A DNA stretch of 64,000 bases from NCBI GenBank assembly GCA_029215795.1, contig JARDYH010000003.1:10938001-11002000 (forward strand). Direction: 5' to 3'. This DNA comes from Anniella stebbinsi (taxonomy: Eukaryota; Chordata; Lepidosauria; Squamata; Anniellidae). Position 1 is the stretch's first letter, and each line of letters opens with the position of its first letter. The translations under genes and the position numbers were made by a program. Positions 45,200-55,745 of this stretch are shown in pieces. The notes below the pieces were generated by a model. That model was not told the origin of the DNA and did no database searches. It saw nothing but the letters and a program-made list of their open reading frames with translations.

Positions 45200-46380
45200 A
45201 AGGCATGTATTGTTTTATACTGTTTTTAGATTGATTTTTTATACTATCGTACGTATGTTTAGGTAAACCTCTTGAAGATTCTTGGGATATCAAGTGGTAT
45301 AGAAAGTAGGGGTGTGCACGGACCCCCCAGATCGGATCGGGACCTCCAATTTTGTTCCGGATCGGATCGGAGGTCCCCTGGATCGGATCGGACCCGATCC
45401 TGATCCGAAAAATGGATGTCCAATTTTTGGATCGGCCGCCATTTTTCCCCATAGACTTGCATTGGGGGAAAGAAAGCTTTTCCCCAATGCAAGTCTATGG
45501 GGGAAAATGGCGGCGGGGGGTGAGTGGGGGCCTAACTTCCCCCTCTCTGTCCCTCCCCCCTTCGTGCTTCTTACCTGCAGGGGCCTTCTGCTCCTGTCCA
45601 CTGGCGCCCACGGGTGCCAGCGGACGGCAGCAGACGACTCCGGCAGATAAGCACCCTCCTCCCCTTCGCGCACCTTACTTGCCAGGGCTGTCCGCTGACG
45701 CCAGCGGACGGCAGCAGATGGCCCCTGCAGGTAAGTGGGAGCCCCCTCCCTCCTCCCCCCTCCCGATCCACCTTACCTGTGGGCCCGTTCACTGCCATCT
45801 GCTGCTGCCTGGGCAGCAGCAGATGGCAGCGGACAGGCCCCGGCAGGTAAGCCCCCACCCCGGCGATCCTCCTTACCTTCTGGGGCATCCGCCACCTTCA
45901 CCTGCTGTAGATCTACTGAGCACTAGGCTCAGTACTAGGCTCAGTACTGAGCACTATGGCAGGTGAAGGCGGTGGACGCCCCAGCAGGTAAGTGGCGGCC
46001 CCCTCCCTCCTCCTTACTTTCCAAGCCATCCGCTGCCGTCTGCGGGCGCCCACTGGCACCTGCGGATGGCAGCAGACGGCCCCAGCAGGTAAGCCCCCTC
46101 CTCCCCCTTGCGCTCCTTACTTGCCAGGGCTGTCCACTGCGGACGGCCTCAGCAGGTGAGGGGCACGAGTGGGGGTAGGAGGTCTGATCCTCCGATCCAA
46201 CACGATCCGGATCGGGTCCTTTTCAAATCGGATTGTATTGGATCAGCCGATCCAGGTGCTGGGGATCAGATCGGATAATTTTATCTGATTTCCCCTGGAT
46301 CGGGTCCGGATAGTGAATCGGACCCGATCCATTGCACACCCCTAATAGAAAGATCTTAAATATAAAATAAATAAAATAAA
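45200..46380 (+). mobile_element. LINE 3' tail interrupted by the hAT-like element
   Basis: 45200-45306 (TTGTTTTATACTG onward to TATCAAGTGGTATAGAAAG) continues at 46353 with ATCTTAAATATAAAATAAAT, a typical LINE 3' end. The 8-bp duplication ATAGAAAG proves the order of insertion. Confidence 0.6.
45307..46344. mobile_element. hAT-like nonautonomous DNA transposon, 1038 bp, 8-bp TSD ATAGAAAG
   Basis: Terminal inverted repeats TAGGGGTGTGCA and TGCACACCCCTA are flanked by ATAGAAAG at 45299-45306 and 46345-46352. Length of TSD and termini fit the hAT superfamily. Both subterminal zones are packed with GATCGGATCGGA-type iterons (45330-45440 and 46185-46325). A near-perfect inverted repeat with about 30-bp arms lies at 45437-45514. 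The core 45540-46160 is GC-rich and made of degenerate repeats with GGCAGCAGA and CAGGTAAG units. No transposase is encoded; open frames there follow from composition. It is inserted in the 3' tail of a LINE (45200-45306 plus 46353-46380). Confidence 0.8.
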
Positions 46381-47282
46381 CTTTGGGGTTCTCCAAAAAT
46401 GGCCGATACCTCCTTTTTTGTGTGTGGGTGGTGCTGTTTTGGCTAAATAAGAATCCACACTCAAACAGCGAATTTGCGAGTAGCATGCAGGATGATAGGA
46501 TTCCCGATTTCCTACACAGAAACGGGGAAGTCTTTGAATCACTTTCGTGTTTTTGGTTCAATCTCCTTTTGTCTTTCTCTCTCCGAGCCCCAGGCACGAC
46601 GGAAAAGATGTGAGAAAATGCCATATAATTTGCTGCTTCATTCTCCCCTTTGTAATTCTTTTTTGTTAGGCATTCTTAGCTCAGTTCCTGTTTCCAGTGG
46701 GGCAGGAGATGTTTAAGGAAACCGTGTGTGTGAGTGAAGATGTGTCATTTGTTCAGTCCTGATTTCTACCCTGTACACTTCCCAAACGGGTTGCCTCCGT
46801 ATTTGTACACACACCCCTCCCCCCCTCCCAAAATTCCTCACCCAGCCCTCACGACAACTGGTTAGGCTGGTTTGCAAAAGCATGAGAAGTATGCACCTCT
46901 TTCCTGTCCCACAAATTGCCAACAGTCATGCCTCTTACTTAACCACTCATTATGGGCTTTGGCGGATGCTTATGAGCAAGTGGAACTCTTCCAAAAGGAA
47001 AAGGAAAGGAAAAGAAAGAAGTACTGTACCCAACATGGCATCTCCATCACAGAAGTGGGGCCATTACAGCAAAGTTAAGCCGAGGAGAAAGTATTTCCTG
47101 TGTACAGGAAGTAAGGAAGCTTTGCTCCTGAGCTGCTTATGCCATAACACAGGCTTTTTTTTTGTCCATGTGGGATCGAGGTTTATAAAACTGTGAACTC
47201 TGTAGAGGAAGGGAGGGAATATTTCTCTCCTTCTGTCAAAATACTGGGCGATTAGCCAACAAAGCAGATAGGGCAATAGGTT

Positions 47283-47330
<48 letters not shown>

Positions 47331-47484
47331 GCCTGGCAAGAAAAGAAAAATTGCTTTGCAAATATAGCCAAAAGATCCAATTCCATTGATAAGAATATAA
47401 GGCTACTGTAGATCAGAGAGACTGATACAATGGGAATATTTCTTTGCACAGTACAAAAGGAATCCATCATTACCGCAACATGTA

Positions 47485-47692
47485 GGAGGAGCTGTGGCTC
47501 AGCGGTGCACCACCTGCTTTGCGTGCAGAGGGTCCCAGGTTCAGTCCCCGGCTTCTCCAAGTAGGGCAAGGAAAGACTCCTGCCTGAAACCCTGGAGAGC
47601 TGCTGCTAGTCAGTGTCGACAGTACTGGGATGGATGGACCCATGGTTTGACTCAGTATAAGGCAGCTTCCTGGGTTCCTATGACTGCTAGTT
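47485..47692 (+). mobile_element. tRNA-derived SINE, full-length
   Basis: A-box-like GTGGCTCAGCGGTGCACC and B-box-like GGTTCAGTCCCCGGC resemble a tRNA head. The body contains AGACTCCTGCCTGAAACCC and the tail CAGTATAAGGCAGCTTCCTG. It is the clearest member of this family here. Confidence 0.85.
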
Positions 47693-48219
47693 TTTAAAAG
47701 GCATTGGAGAGTCATAGGACATTGATCTGTCAAAGGGTCTTAGTGGATGTATATGATGGGGTGGCGGGTTGCCTCCATGTCCTCTGCCCAGAGGCAATAC
47801 ACCAGATGCTGAGGACAAGCCAAAGGAGAGGGTAATCTCCTTCAAATCCTACTCATGAACATACTGAAGCATCTTGAGAAGAGAATGCTGGACTGATTGA
47901 AAGGTGAGTAAGAGGGGATGTGATCAGGGTCTCAAATAATATGCACAGCAGTGTAGCGGAGCCAAGGATCACAGGGTCAAAGCCCCAGGACTTTTTGATT
48001 AGCAGGGACCATACCATCATCTGCCACCCCCCTCAGGATTCCCTGTTTCCTTGGAGTTTAGCTGTAATCTTTGTAAACCGCCCAGAGAGCTTTGGCTATT
48101 GGGCAGTATAGAAAAGTAATCAATGAAATGAATGAATTAATCTTCACAGTAACTGGGGGTGGGTGGGTGGGATGGATTTTCCCAGCATCAATAGATAGTT
48201 GTGAGCTATTATTATTGTT

Positions 48220-48470
48220 ATTATTATATTTATTTATATCCCGCCTTTTCCCCCAATAATGGGACTCAAGGCGGCTTACAGTATCAGAGGCAGTATGTCC
48301 ATGTACAAAAGTTGCTGGGGAACATGGGCAGGAGGATGCTGTTGCACTCATGTCCTTCTTGTTAGCTTTCCGTGGGCAGGCGGTTGGCCACTGTGGGAAC
48401 AGCATGCTGGACTAGATGGGCCCTTGGTCTGATCCAGCAGGGTTCTTCTGATGTTCTTATCCCGTGTCAG
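48220..48470 (+). mobile_element. LINE-derived fragments (CR1 and L2-like)
   Basis: A plus-strand ATATCCCGCCTTTTCCC block is followed by CR1-type ATGCTGGACTAGATGGGCC and GATCCAGCAGGGTTCTTCT, the forward form of the sequence ending the element at 13890. Confidence 0.55.
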
Positions 48471-48837
48471 ACCATTGGTCCACCAAGCCCAGTATTGTCA
48501 ACACTGATTGGCCACAGTTCTCCAGGGTTTTACCTCCCCCTGTCTCTTCGCTCTGCACTGTGAAAGATTGTAAGATCCCTGGGGGCAGAGGCTGACCTCT
48601 TTGCACCAGCTGATCTCAGAGATTTGTAGTCCAGCAACATCTGGCGCACTACACGTTCCCCAGACCTGCTGTAAATGGTCGGATATCCCATTCTCTTCTT
48701 CTATTTGCACTTGGGAAGAGCATGGCCATTGCGCCATTAAGACAACAAGAGGGAGAAGGTGAGAGGGAGAGGGCAGGTTTTGGTTTCTCACATGGTTCAA
48801 ATTCATGCCAGCTTTCCCATTTGTGCAGCAGGAACAA

Positions 48838-49317
48838 TGGTGACCACATAACACCAATCTTAAAATCACTCCACTGGCTGCCCGTTAGTTTCCGGGTGAT
48901 GTATAAAGTGTTGGTTATTACCTTTAAAGCCCTACATGGTTTGGGTCCAGGTTACCTGCGGGATCGCCTTCTCCCGTATAATCCACCCCGCACACTCAGG
49001 TCCTCTGGGAAGAATTTACTCCAGTCAGCCAGAACTAGGCTGTCGATTGTTACCCAGAGGACCTTCTCTTCTGCCGCTCCCAGGCTGTGGAATGGCCTGC
49101 CGGAGGAGATTCGACAAATTAGCACTCTTCTGGAATTTAAGAAAGCCGTGAAGACTGCTCTCTTCTGGCAGGCCTATCCAGTTTAATTTTAAGATGTTTT
49201 TAATAATGTATTTGTTTTTATCTGTTTTAATGGTTTATTTATTTTATTGTTTTTATATTTATATTTAGTGTTGTTCCCCGCCTCGATCTAGATGGAGAGG
49301 CGGGTTAGAAATGAAAT

Positions 49318-49347
<30 letters not shown>
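48838..49347 (+). mobile_element. 3' fragment of the same CR1/L2-superfamily LINE
   Basis: Encodes the C-terminal ORF2 region: [17 protein letters not shown], then [18 protein letters not shown] and AVKTALFWQAYP. It is very close to the protein from the intron-3 LINE at 22910-23260, so both belong to one relatively recent subfamily. It ends in the standard CCCCGCCTCGATC block and an (AAAT)n tail at 49315-49347. Confidence 0.85.
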
Positions 49348-49348
<1 letters not shown>

Positions 49349-49821
49349 AAAGTCTGGCCCGTCATCTCCAATGACCTGCAAGATAGGTACACCATCACCC
49401 CTTCCCATGAGAGCTGACTCAGCACCACATTCCTGTCATGTAATTGAAAAAGCAACAAGTGATAATGACTCACATTGGAGGAACCAAGATTAGGACATAG
49501 AGGTGAAACCACGGGAGCTCTGCTGTTTAGTTGGCACATTCTCCGTTCATGAGTGGATTAAAGCCTTTGTTCCCACTGAATGTCGCTGACACACATGTGC
49601 TCAGTTGTTCATGCATGCACATACATGCACAGAATATGCCAGAAATGGCTTGACTCAGAACTGGATGAGAATGTAAAGTTTTCTCATTGAATTATGAACA
49701 TGAGCAGCTCTCAGCATTATTACCATTACCAGTCACTACTTCCTTGGTTCTGAATTCATGGGAGCATAAACCAAGGCTTACATAAAGGAGAAGGGGGGGT
49801 GCCTTAATCTCCACATCCATA

Positions 49822-49971
49822 TTATTTAGGTACATGTCACAGGCTGCCATCTTTAACGTGTGTGCTTCGAAGTCCCATTGAAATCAATGAGCACCATTGA
49901 TATCAATGGGACTTCGAAGCACACATGTTAAAGATGGCAGCCTGTCTCTCCCGTGACATGTTCCTAAATAA
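49822..49971. repeat. Long inverted repeat (hairpin), arms about 59 bp
   Basis: The left arm TTATTTAGG-ACATGTCAC, GGCTGCCATCTTTAAC, TGTGTGCTTCGAAGTCCC pairs with the right arm with about two mismatches plus one 9-bp insertion (GTCTCTCCC). The loop is short. Probably a palindromic MITE. Confidence 0.85.
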
Positions 49972-49992
49972 CATGGCAGGCAGCCCTCGCTG

Positions 49993-50100
49993 TGAGTAGG
50001 CCTTGATGATCAAAATTAATCAACTAACAGCTTAATCCTTGCCATGCTTGGAAATGATTAAGCTGTTAGTTTATTCATTTTGATCATCATGGTCTACTCA
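49993..50100. repeat. Second inverted repeat directly beside the first
   Basis: TGAGTAG-CC-TGATGATCAAAA and CTAACAGCTTAATC pair with GATTAAGCTGTTAG and TTTTGATCATCATGG-CTACTCA around a short spacer. Arms are about 45 bp with a few mismatches. Confidence 0.8.
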
Positions 50101-50486
50101 TAGGTAGACCTGCCAACTTTTTTTTTTTTTTTTTTTACTGGTCCTTGTTCCTGTGCTTTTATCCACGGCAGACAGTAGGAGATGAAAGGCAAAGAGGATG
50201 GGACCAAACTACCAGCATTTGAGTTTACAGCTCTTATTGCCAGTAACGAACCCTTAGGAGAGGCATTTTAACCTTTTACCATGGGGGGAAAAACAGGGCA
50301 ATGTCAGGAAACCATCAAATGAGTGGAGGCTGGGGGGAAATGGGGAATGGAGCATGATCAGGAGGGGGCAAATTTGGTCCCGGGGCCTGGGGTTTTGTAT
50401 CTCAGTTGTATGGGAGATATATATATATATATATATATATAGGACAAGCACTTCACTTCAATAGGACTTACCCAGGCATAAGTCCA

Positions 50487-50605
50487 GTGGAGGCTGGTGG
50501 CTCCAATGTCGGTGGAGCTGTGAATCCTCTCTGGGTTTCAGACAGAACCTGTCAGAACTCTAAAGGAGCTACCCGCTGACATCGGAGCCACCAGTCTCCA
50601 CTGAG
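50487..50605. repeat. Copy of the GGAGCCACCAG repeat family, with inverted ends
   Basis: AGTGGAGGCTGGTGGCTCC at the left and GGAGCCACCAGTCTCCACT at the right form inverted ends around a core related to the copies at 25981 and 61945. This suggests the family is a short palindromic DNA element. Confidence 0.6.
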
Positions 50606-50904
50606 TGTGTTCAGCTGCACAGAAGCAAAACTCCACTGTGCTTGCATGGAGACTGTAGCCCACTGAACGCTTCCCAGAATGTACTGCGACAGCTTTCCCT
50701 TGACACACTCTGTTAATCTTTGCAGTCCTTGTTATTCCACCTTAGCTGCAGATTGGGCAGGGGCCCTGGGTGTATGGTGTGTTGGGGGTGAAGGTCTGAC
50801 GGGGCCCTGTTTTATTATTACTTTTGCTGTAATGTTTTTAATTGTTTAATAAGTTAGATTGTTTTTATACTGAACTATATATGCATTTTAACACGAGCTG
50901 CTTA

Positions 50905-51540
50905 GAGATGTTATATCCAGATGAATTTTAGGATGTTTTTAATGTTTTTTTTTTTAATAATTTTTTTTATTGATTTCAACATACACATACACATAATATA
51001 AAACAATAATATGAAACAAACTACCCCCCTCGACTACCCCCGTGCACCCCCCCCTCCGAGACCATCTCATAATCATTCATCCTCCTTCCAAAATTTTTAT
51101 GATTCTTTTGAAGGCGTTTGTCCCTTTCCCGATCTTAAAACATAATCCAAAAAGGGAGTCCATATTTCTCCAAAATCACTCTTTCTGGACATTCCCCTCA
51201 TTATTTTCATTTTACAAGTCAACATATCATTCAAAGCTAAATCCCAAATTTCTTTATACCAATCTTCTATTGTATAACTTCGTTGCCCTTTCCAATTTTT
51301 AGCAATCAGTATTCTAACGGGTGCCAGGAGGTTGTTTACCAATTCTTTATTTATTATATGCTTATTCCTACTATCCCATATTGCTAGTAGAGCTGGATGT
51401 TTTTAATGTTGTATTGTTCTCTTGTTTTTAAAAATTTTAACTGTTGTGATTTTTATGTTTATATTGTTGTTGTTCCCCGCCTCGATCCGGAGGGAGAGGC
51501 GGGTTACAAATAAATATTATTATTATTATTATTAAACAGT
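50905..51540 (+). mobile_element. LINE 3' end hosting the L1
   Basis: 50905-50946 and 51395-51540 join into a CR1/L2-type 3' UTR: TTTTAGGATGTTTTTAATG, then CCCCGCCTCGATCCGG and GAGGCGGGTTACAAATAAAT, followed by an ATT repeat. Confidence 0.75.
50947..51394 (-). mobile_element. 5'-truncated L1 (448 bp) with 16-bp TSD
   Basis: The minus strand encodes the ORF2 C-terminal signature: RILIAKNWKGQRSYTIEDWY, then AL NDMLTCK and following residues (51342-51097), as in L1 ORF2 tails. A T-rich stretch at 50947-50970 is the complement of a poly(A) tail. GGATGTTTTTAATGTT occurs on both sides (50931-50946 and 51395-51410), a perfect target-site duplication. The host is a LINE 3' end. Confidence 0.85.
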
Positions 51541-51682
51541 ACAGAACTATTATTATTATTATTATTATCAATATAAAATAATAACAACAATAATATGTTG
51601 TTGCTGTTGTTGTTATTGGACAACCACCCTTGAGCAAATTAGGGAAAGTGTGGTGGATTTATGTCTTGGACTATAAGAGCAG

Positions 51683-52343
51683 GTGTGGAGGAGTGGCTAG
51701 AGAATTGGACTAGGACTCTAGAGTTCTGGGTTCTAGTCCCCACTTGGCCATGAAGCTCACTGGGTGACTGGGTAGGTTAGGCCAGTCAGGGACTCTCAGC
51801 CTAACCAACCTCACAGGGTTGTTGCGCGGATAAAATGGAGAGGAGCAGGACCATAAAATGGAAGGGAGGAGGACCTATGAGGAGAGATTGAAAGAACTAG
51901 GCATGTTTAGCCTGGAGAAGAGAAGATTGAGGGGAGACATGATAACACTCTCCAAGTCCTTGAAAGGTTGTCACACAGAGGAGGGCCAGGATCTCTTCTC
52001 GATCAACCCAGAATGCAGGACATGGAATAATGGGCTCAAGTTACAGGAAGCCAAATTCCGGCTGGACATCAGGAAAAACCTCCTGACTGTTAGAGCAGTA
52101 CGACAATGGAACCCATAACCTAGGGAGGCGGTGGGCTCTCCCACACTAGAGGCCTTCAAGAGGCAGCTGGACAACCATCTGTCAGGGATGCTTTACCGTA
52201 GATTCCTGCATTGAGCAGCGGGTTGGACTAGATGGCCTTATAGGCCCCTTCCAACTCTACCATTCTAGGATTCTAGGATCCTATAAGCCACCTTGGGTTC
52301 CTTGAAGGAAAAACGGTGGGGATACATAAATGTAACAACACCA
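51683..52343 (+). mobile_element. tRNA-derived SINE split by a CR1 3' fragment
   Basis: The left half (51683-51855) has a B-box-like GTTCTAGTCCCCACTTGG, then CACAGGGTTGTTGCGCGGAT and AAATGGAGAGGAGCAGGACC. The right half (52283-52343) has AAGCCACCTTGGGTTCC and GGATACATAAATGTAAC. Between them lies a plus-strand CR1 end (about 51856-52282) terminating at ATTCTAGGATTCTAGGATCC. Order: SINE first, CR1 second. Confidence 0.75.
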
Positions 52344-52429
52344 CAACAATTTAATACTAACAACAAGAAGTAAATGGGCATCTGGCCGGGCTGGGATTCG
52401 AACCCACTCCTACCCGCTCCAAAAAGACT

Positions 52430-53070
52430 GGGCGGGCGGGCGCCTTTAAGCGGCGGCTGGAGAGGGGCGGGCCCCGAGCGCCGCCGGAGTGATGTCAGGC
52501 TCCGAGGGGCGGGCTGAGCCTGGGCGTGAGTCACCCGCAGAGCCGCCGCCGGAGCGCTGCTGCCTTGCCTGGGCGGCGCTCGCACCTGTCTCCACCCTCG
52601 CTGGCCCCGCGACGCCACCTTTCTCCCGGCGAACGAGGAGCGAGCGCCGCCGCCGCCGCCGCATCCTCCTCATCGTCCCAGCTGCCCAGGCGGGCGCGCC
52701 GCTCCCAGCCTCCTCCTTTCCCCTCCGCACCGCGTCCCCCCAAGTTCCAGAAGTTTGTTGCGCCGCACCTCTTCGGGCGCGATCCGGAGCCTGCGTTTAC
52801 ACGGGAGGGAGCCGTCCCGCGGAGGCAAGTCGGATTTCCTGGGGAGGGATCGCCGCGTTCGGGGGACTTTTGTGCGCTTTGGGAGCGCCGGGCCAGGCAG
52901 CCGCTTTTTCTTCCGAGTAGACCCCCTGGCGTTCCCGAGCGAGCCGCAGCACCGTGCCCGTCTTCCTGCTGGCCACCGACCCACGTCTTGCTTCAGCCGG
53001 GGGACGCGGGGGCTGCTAGCCCGGAGTCGCCGCTTCTCTTTCAAGGTTTTTTGCGCTCCGGCTGATCCTC
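52430..53070 (+). promoter_or_regulatory. CpG island promoter and candidate first exon (PROSER2 candidate)
   Basis: A strong CpG island with several GC boxes (GGGCGGGC near 52432, GGGGCGGG near 52467 and 52507) and an AP-1-like TGAGTCA near 52527; no TATA box is seen. A plus-strand donor GAG|GTGAGT has its GT at 53281-53282, so a mostly noncoding first exon could run from the island to 53280. The next plus-strand gene after ECHDC3 in human is PROSER2, which motivates the candidate name, but no coding sequence of it is recognised. Long open frames in all frames follow from GC richness. Confidence 0.45.
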
Positions 53071-53090
53071 CCAGCTTGGATTCTAACGGT

Positions 53091-53235
53091 CTAAATCAAC
53101 CTTTCCTGGATGCCCCCCCAGATAATTTGGACTTCAGCTCCCATCAGCCCTAGCCAATATGCCCAATGAGCAGGAGTGCTGAGAAATGTAGTCCAAAAAC
53201 ATCTGGAGGGCACCTGGTTGGGGAAGGTGGGTTTA
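53091..53235. mobile_element. Palindromic MITE of the CTCCCATCAGCCC family inside the candidate first exon
   Basis: CAGCTCCCATCAGCCCTAGCC and the inverted AGTCCAAAAACATCTGGAGGG with CACCTGGTTGGGGAAGG define the family. It lies between the CpG island and the donor at 53281. Confidence 0.75.
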
Positions 53236-53958
53236 AATGGACGCACAACCGGCTTAAGTGGTTTGGGGATCGCGAGGGAGGTGAGTTAGGGCTGCAGCAA
53301 CTTGGAATTTGCTCTACAAGTACCTTTAGACTGGAGGCCTGGTGAAAGAAAAATAATAGTTTCCCCTAACCTTTCTCCTGTCTCTGTTACCTTGTTGCTT
53401 AATCTCCCATTATTCTGGCCCCTGTCTTAATTTCTTCCTCTACCTCTTTGTCTGTTGTGGACTGTAAAGCTACAATTTTGCCCCTGTTGTTATGTACAGC
53501 GCCTAGCACTTACTGTACCTTTCATATGACATGGGCCCACTGTTTACAATATGTTGGTGATTCTCTCTCTGTGTGTGCAGGTATTATGCATTTGCCAACT
53601 GAGGATGCATTTGATGGACCAAGCTCCATTCTTTAAAGGTTGTCCCATGCTAAATCTGTTGGTCTTTTAAAGTGCCACTACTCTCTCTCTCTCTCTCTCC
53701 CCCCCCCTTCCTCTCTCTCCTTTTTCTTTTTATTTTTAAAGTACCATCCTGGTATTTTAAGTAGATGTTGCAGTATCCATCCCCCTTTGGACAAAATCCA
53801 TTTCTGGTAGGCAGGCATAAGTGCTTTCAGGATGGAGCTCCATTGATGCCAATATTTCCAGTATCCATTGACCTGGATGCATTTGAGTTACACTCTGATT
53901 CTGTGCTTGGTTACTCAGAAGTAAACCTGTAGTCAGTGGGGCTTACGTTTGTGTGTAA

Positions 53959-54289
53959 GACCCCCTCTAGACGGATTCTGTTTGACGCCTGGTTAGCCGA
54001 TTATGCACATAATCGCGGAAGCGCTTTATCGTAAATGCTTGTACGCAAGAGGTAATTGAGCGCACAACTGGTGGCCTTACTGGTGAAATGCGCTTTACAA
54101 GTAGTTAATGCGGAGAATCGCTTGTTCACATAGGCAAAATGCGCTTTAACAGCCGGAGGAAAATAAAACTCGCTATTTAATGCGCATTCGATAATGCGCA
54201 TAATCGGAGAGATTTACACTCCACTCTTGTAGAGGTAAAAATTTTAATGAGACTTCAAAGAGCTTTAAACATCTCGTGTAGAGGCAGTC
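53959..54289 (-). mobile_element. Second, inverted copy of the CpG-rich Harbinger-like MITE (331 bp)
   Basis: Ends GACCCCCTCTAGACGG and GTGTAGAGGCAGTC correspond to the termini of the 60960 copy read in reverse. TAA lies on the left flank, but the right flank is TTG, so the TSD is decayed. Internal GCGCATAATCG motifs and a CCGATTATGCACATAATCG near-palindrome are retained. Confidence 0.65.
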
Positions 54290-54552
54290 TTGGTGGCTGG
54301 GTTGGCAGTTTGGCTTATGCTGCATACTCACAGGAGTAAGCCCCTGTGAATGTGGTGCCGCGGCATGTATTTCTGAGTAAATAATCTTAGGGTTAGATCA
54401 CCTTCTATTTTTGGAGCGATGTTCTTTTCAGGACCAAAGTTGTTTAATGCCCTGTGGCCAGGATCCAAAGAATTGCTCTGCTAATTCTTTGCGCTCCGGG
54501 GTGCTTTGGGCTTGTATTTCCTGAACAGCAATTTCTCTACCCCCCCCCCCCG

Positions 54553-54592
54553 CTACACACACACACACACACATACACACACACACACACTG
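54553..54592. repeat. (CA)n microsatellite
   Basis: ACACAC repeats with one T interruption, preceded by a C run of about 12. Other simple repeats: GATA at 3068-3090, GT at 12416-12433, CT at 53681-53699, AG at 55242-55271, TTTA at 10598-10616. Confidence 0.9.
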
Positions 54593-55424
54593 TTTAGCAA
54601 ATGACTCTTGGAATTTATGGGAGTTGGCAGCCAAGCCCTTTAGGGGTTGATTTCCATGCATCACCTCTGTTGATTTCCATGCATCACATTTCATTTTGTA
54701 TGTTCATTGGGGCAGTAACCCATGCACCTTGTGCACCATGCATGCTGATGCTGCATTAAATTTAATGATGGTGATGGTGTTATTAACAGCGACACTCATG
54801 TTTATGGATCGTAGCTTAAACACGTGTAAATAGTTATTGTCATCAAGGAGTGAAAAGAGCTGCAGTAGAGCCAGAAATTTCTACTTGATGCTCTCTTTCC
54901 TCTGTCCGCTGCCTGCCGCAGGGGGGGCTGATTTGGCAGCCTCAAAACTAGATTTCGCATCCTTGTGCTCAGCTCTTAAAAACAATTATTTCTTTGTGTC
55001 CTATTGATTGCACTTGTGGCTCAACCGGCAGCCTTGAAACTCTACACATAGTAAATCTGCTTTGTTGGGTAATGGCAGCTATGTAAGAATGACTCTACTG
55101 TATGCCCTAGTCCTGCTGTACCTGTCATCCTTTTGCCTTGTGTAACCTTGTTGCAAATGAGAACACCTCCTTTGGCCAGGTGCTACTTTTTGGGCCTGAT
55201 CACACTTTCTAGAGAAGGGAATATGAAACTTCAGGCTATGCCTGTATGAGAGAGAGAGAGAGAGAGAGAGAACATCTGAAATATACTAGTAGTTTTGAGA
55301 CAGCATTTTTTATTTCTCAAAGTAGTTCGCATCAATAATCCATACAATAATCTTGTAAGGTAGGCCTGCTATTGATATCGTAATTTGCAAAGGCCCTGTT
55401 ATGCCTCCTCAGCACCCCATGTCA

Positions 55425-55745
55425 GTAGGGACATGGAGCAGGGCCTTTTCTGCAGCAGCACCCTGGTTATGGAATTCTGTCCCCAGGGAGGTTCGATGGA
55501 GACTTCCTGTACTTTTTGCTTCAGGCTGTTAGTGAACTTTGTTTGTGTTGTCAAGCATGTCATAGTTTTCAACGTCACTTTCTAACTTCAACGTCACTCA
55601 GTTTTGTAATACTTTATGGTACTGAAGGGTTTTGGTTTTGCTCCTCCGGTTTTATGATGTTTTGACTTTGTTATATGATTTGGTGTGTATAATCGCTTGG
55701 AGCGCCTGTGACTCTGAGGGGCAGTTAATGGCTTGCCTTGAGGCC
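55425..55745 (+). mobile_element. LINE ORF2 end / 3' region, degraded
   Basis: GGAGCAGGGCCTTTTCTGC and ATGGAATTCTGTCCCCAGG match the GP(W/F)SA..LWN(S)LP region of L2-like ORF2 tails. AGCGCCTGTGACTCTGAGGGG lies in the 3' UTR position. Confidence 0.5.

Noticed and set aside
45352..45966. A 204-codon open frame
   Set aside because: It lies inside the GC-rich repetitive core of a hAT-like element, with frames open in several registers; no transposase motifs are visible.
47485..47560. A possible tRNA gene
   Set aside because: The tRNA-like head is joined to a SINE body and tail and is repeated elsewhere; it is a tRNA-derived SINE.
52489..53153. Several 120-180-codon frames in the CpG island
   Set aside because: Explained by GC composition; they overlap on both strands and match no known protein.
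54001..54201. A frame shared with 61068-61280 that looks like a conserved small protein
   Set aside because: Similarity is due to both being copies of one MITE; the frames diverge after about 40 codons and no coding evidence exists.
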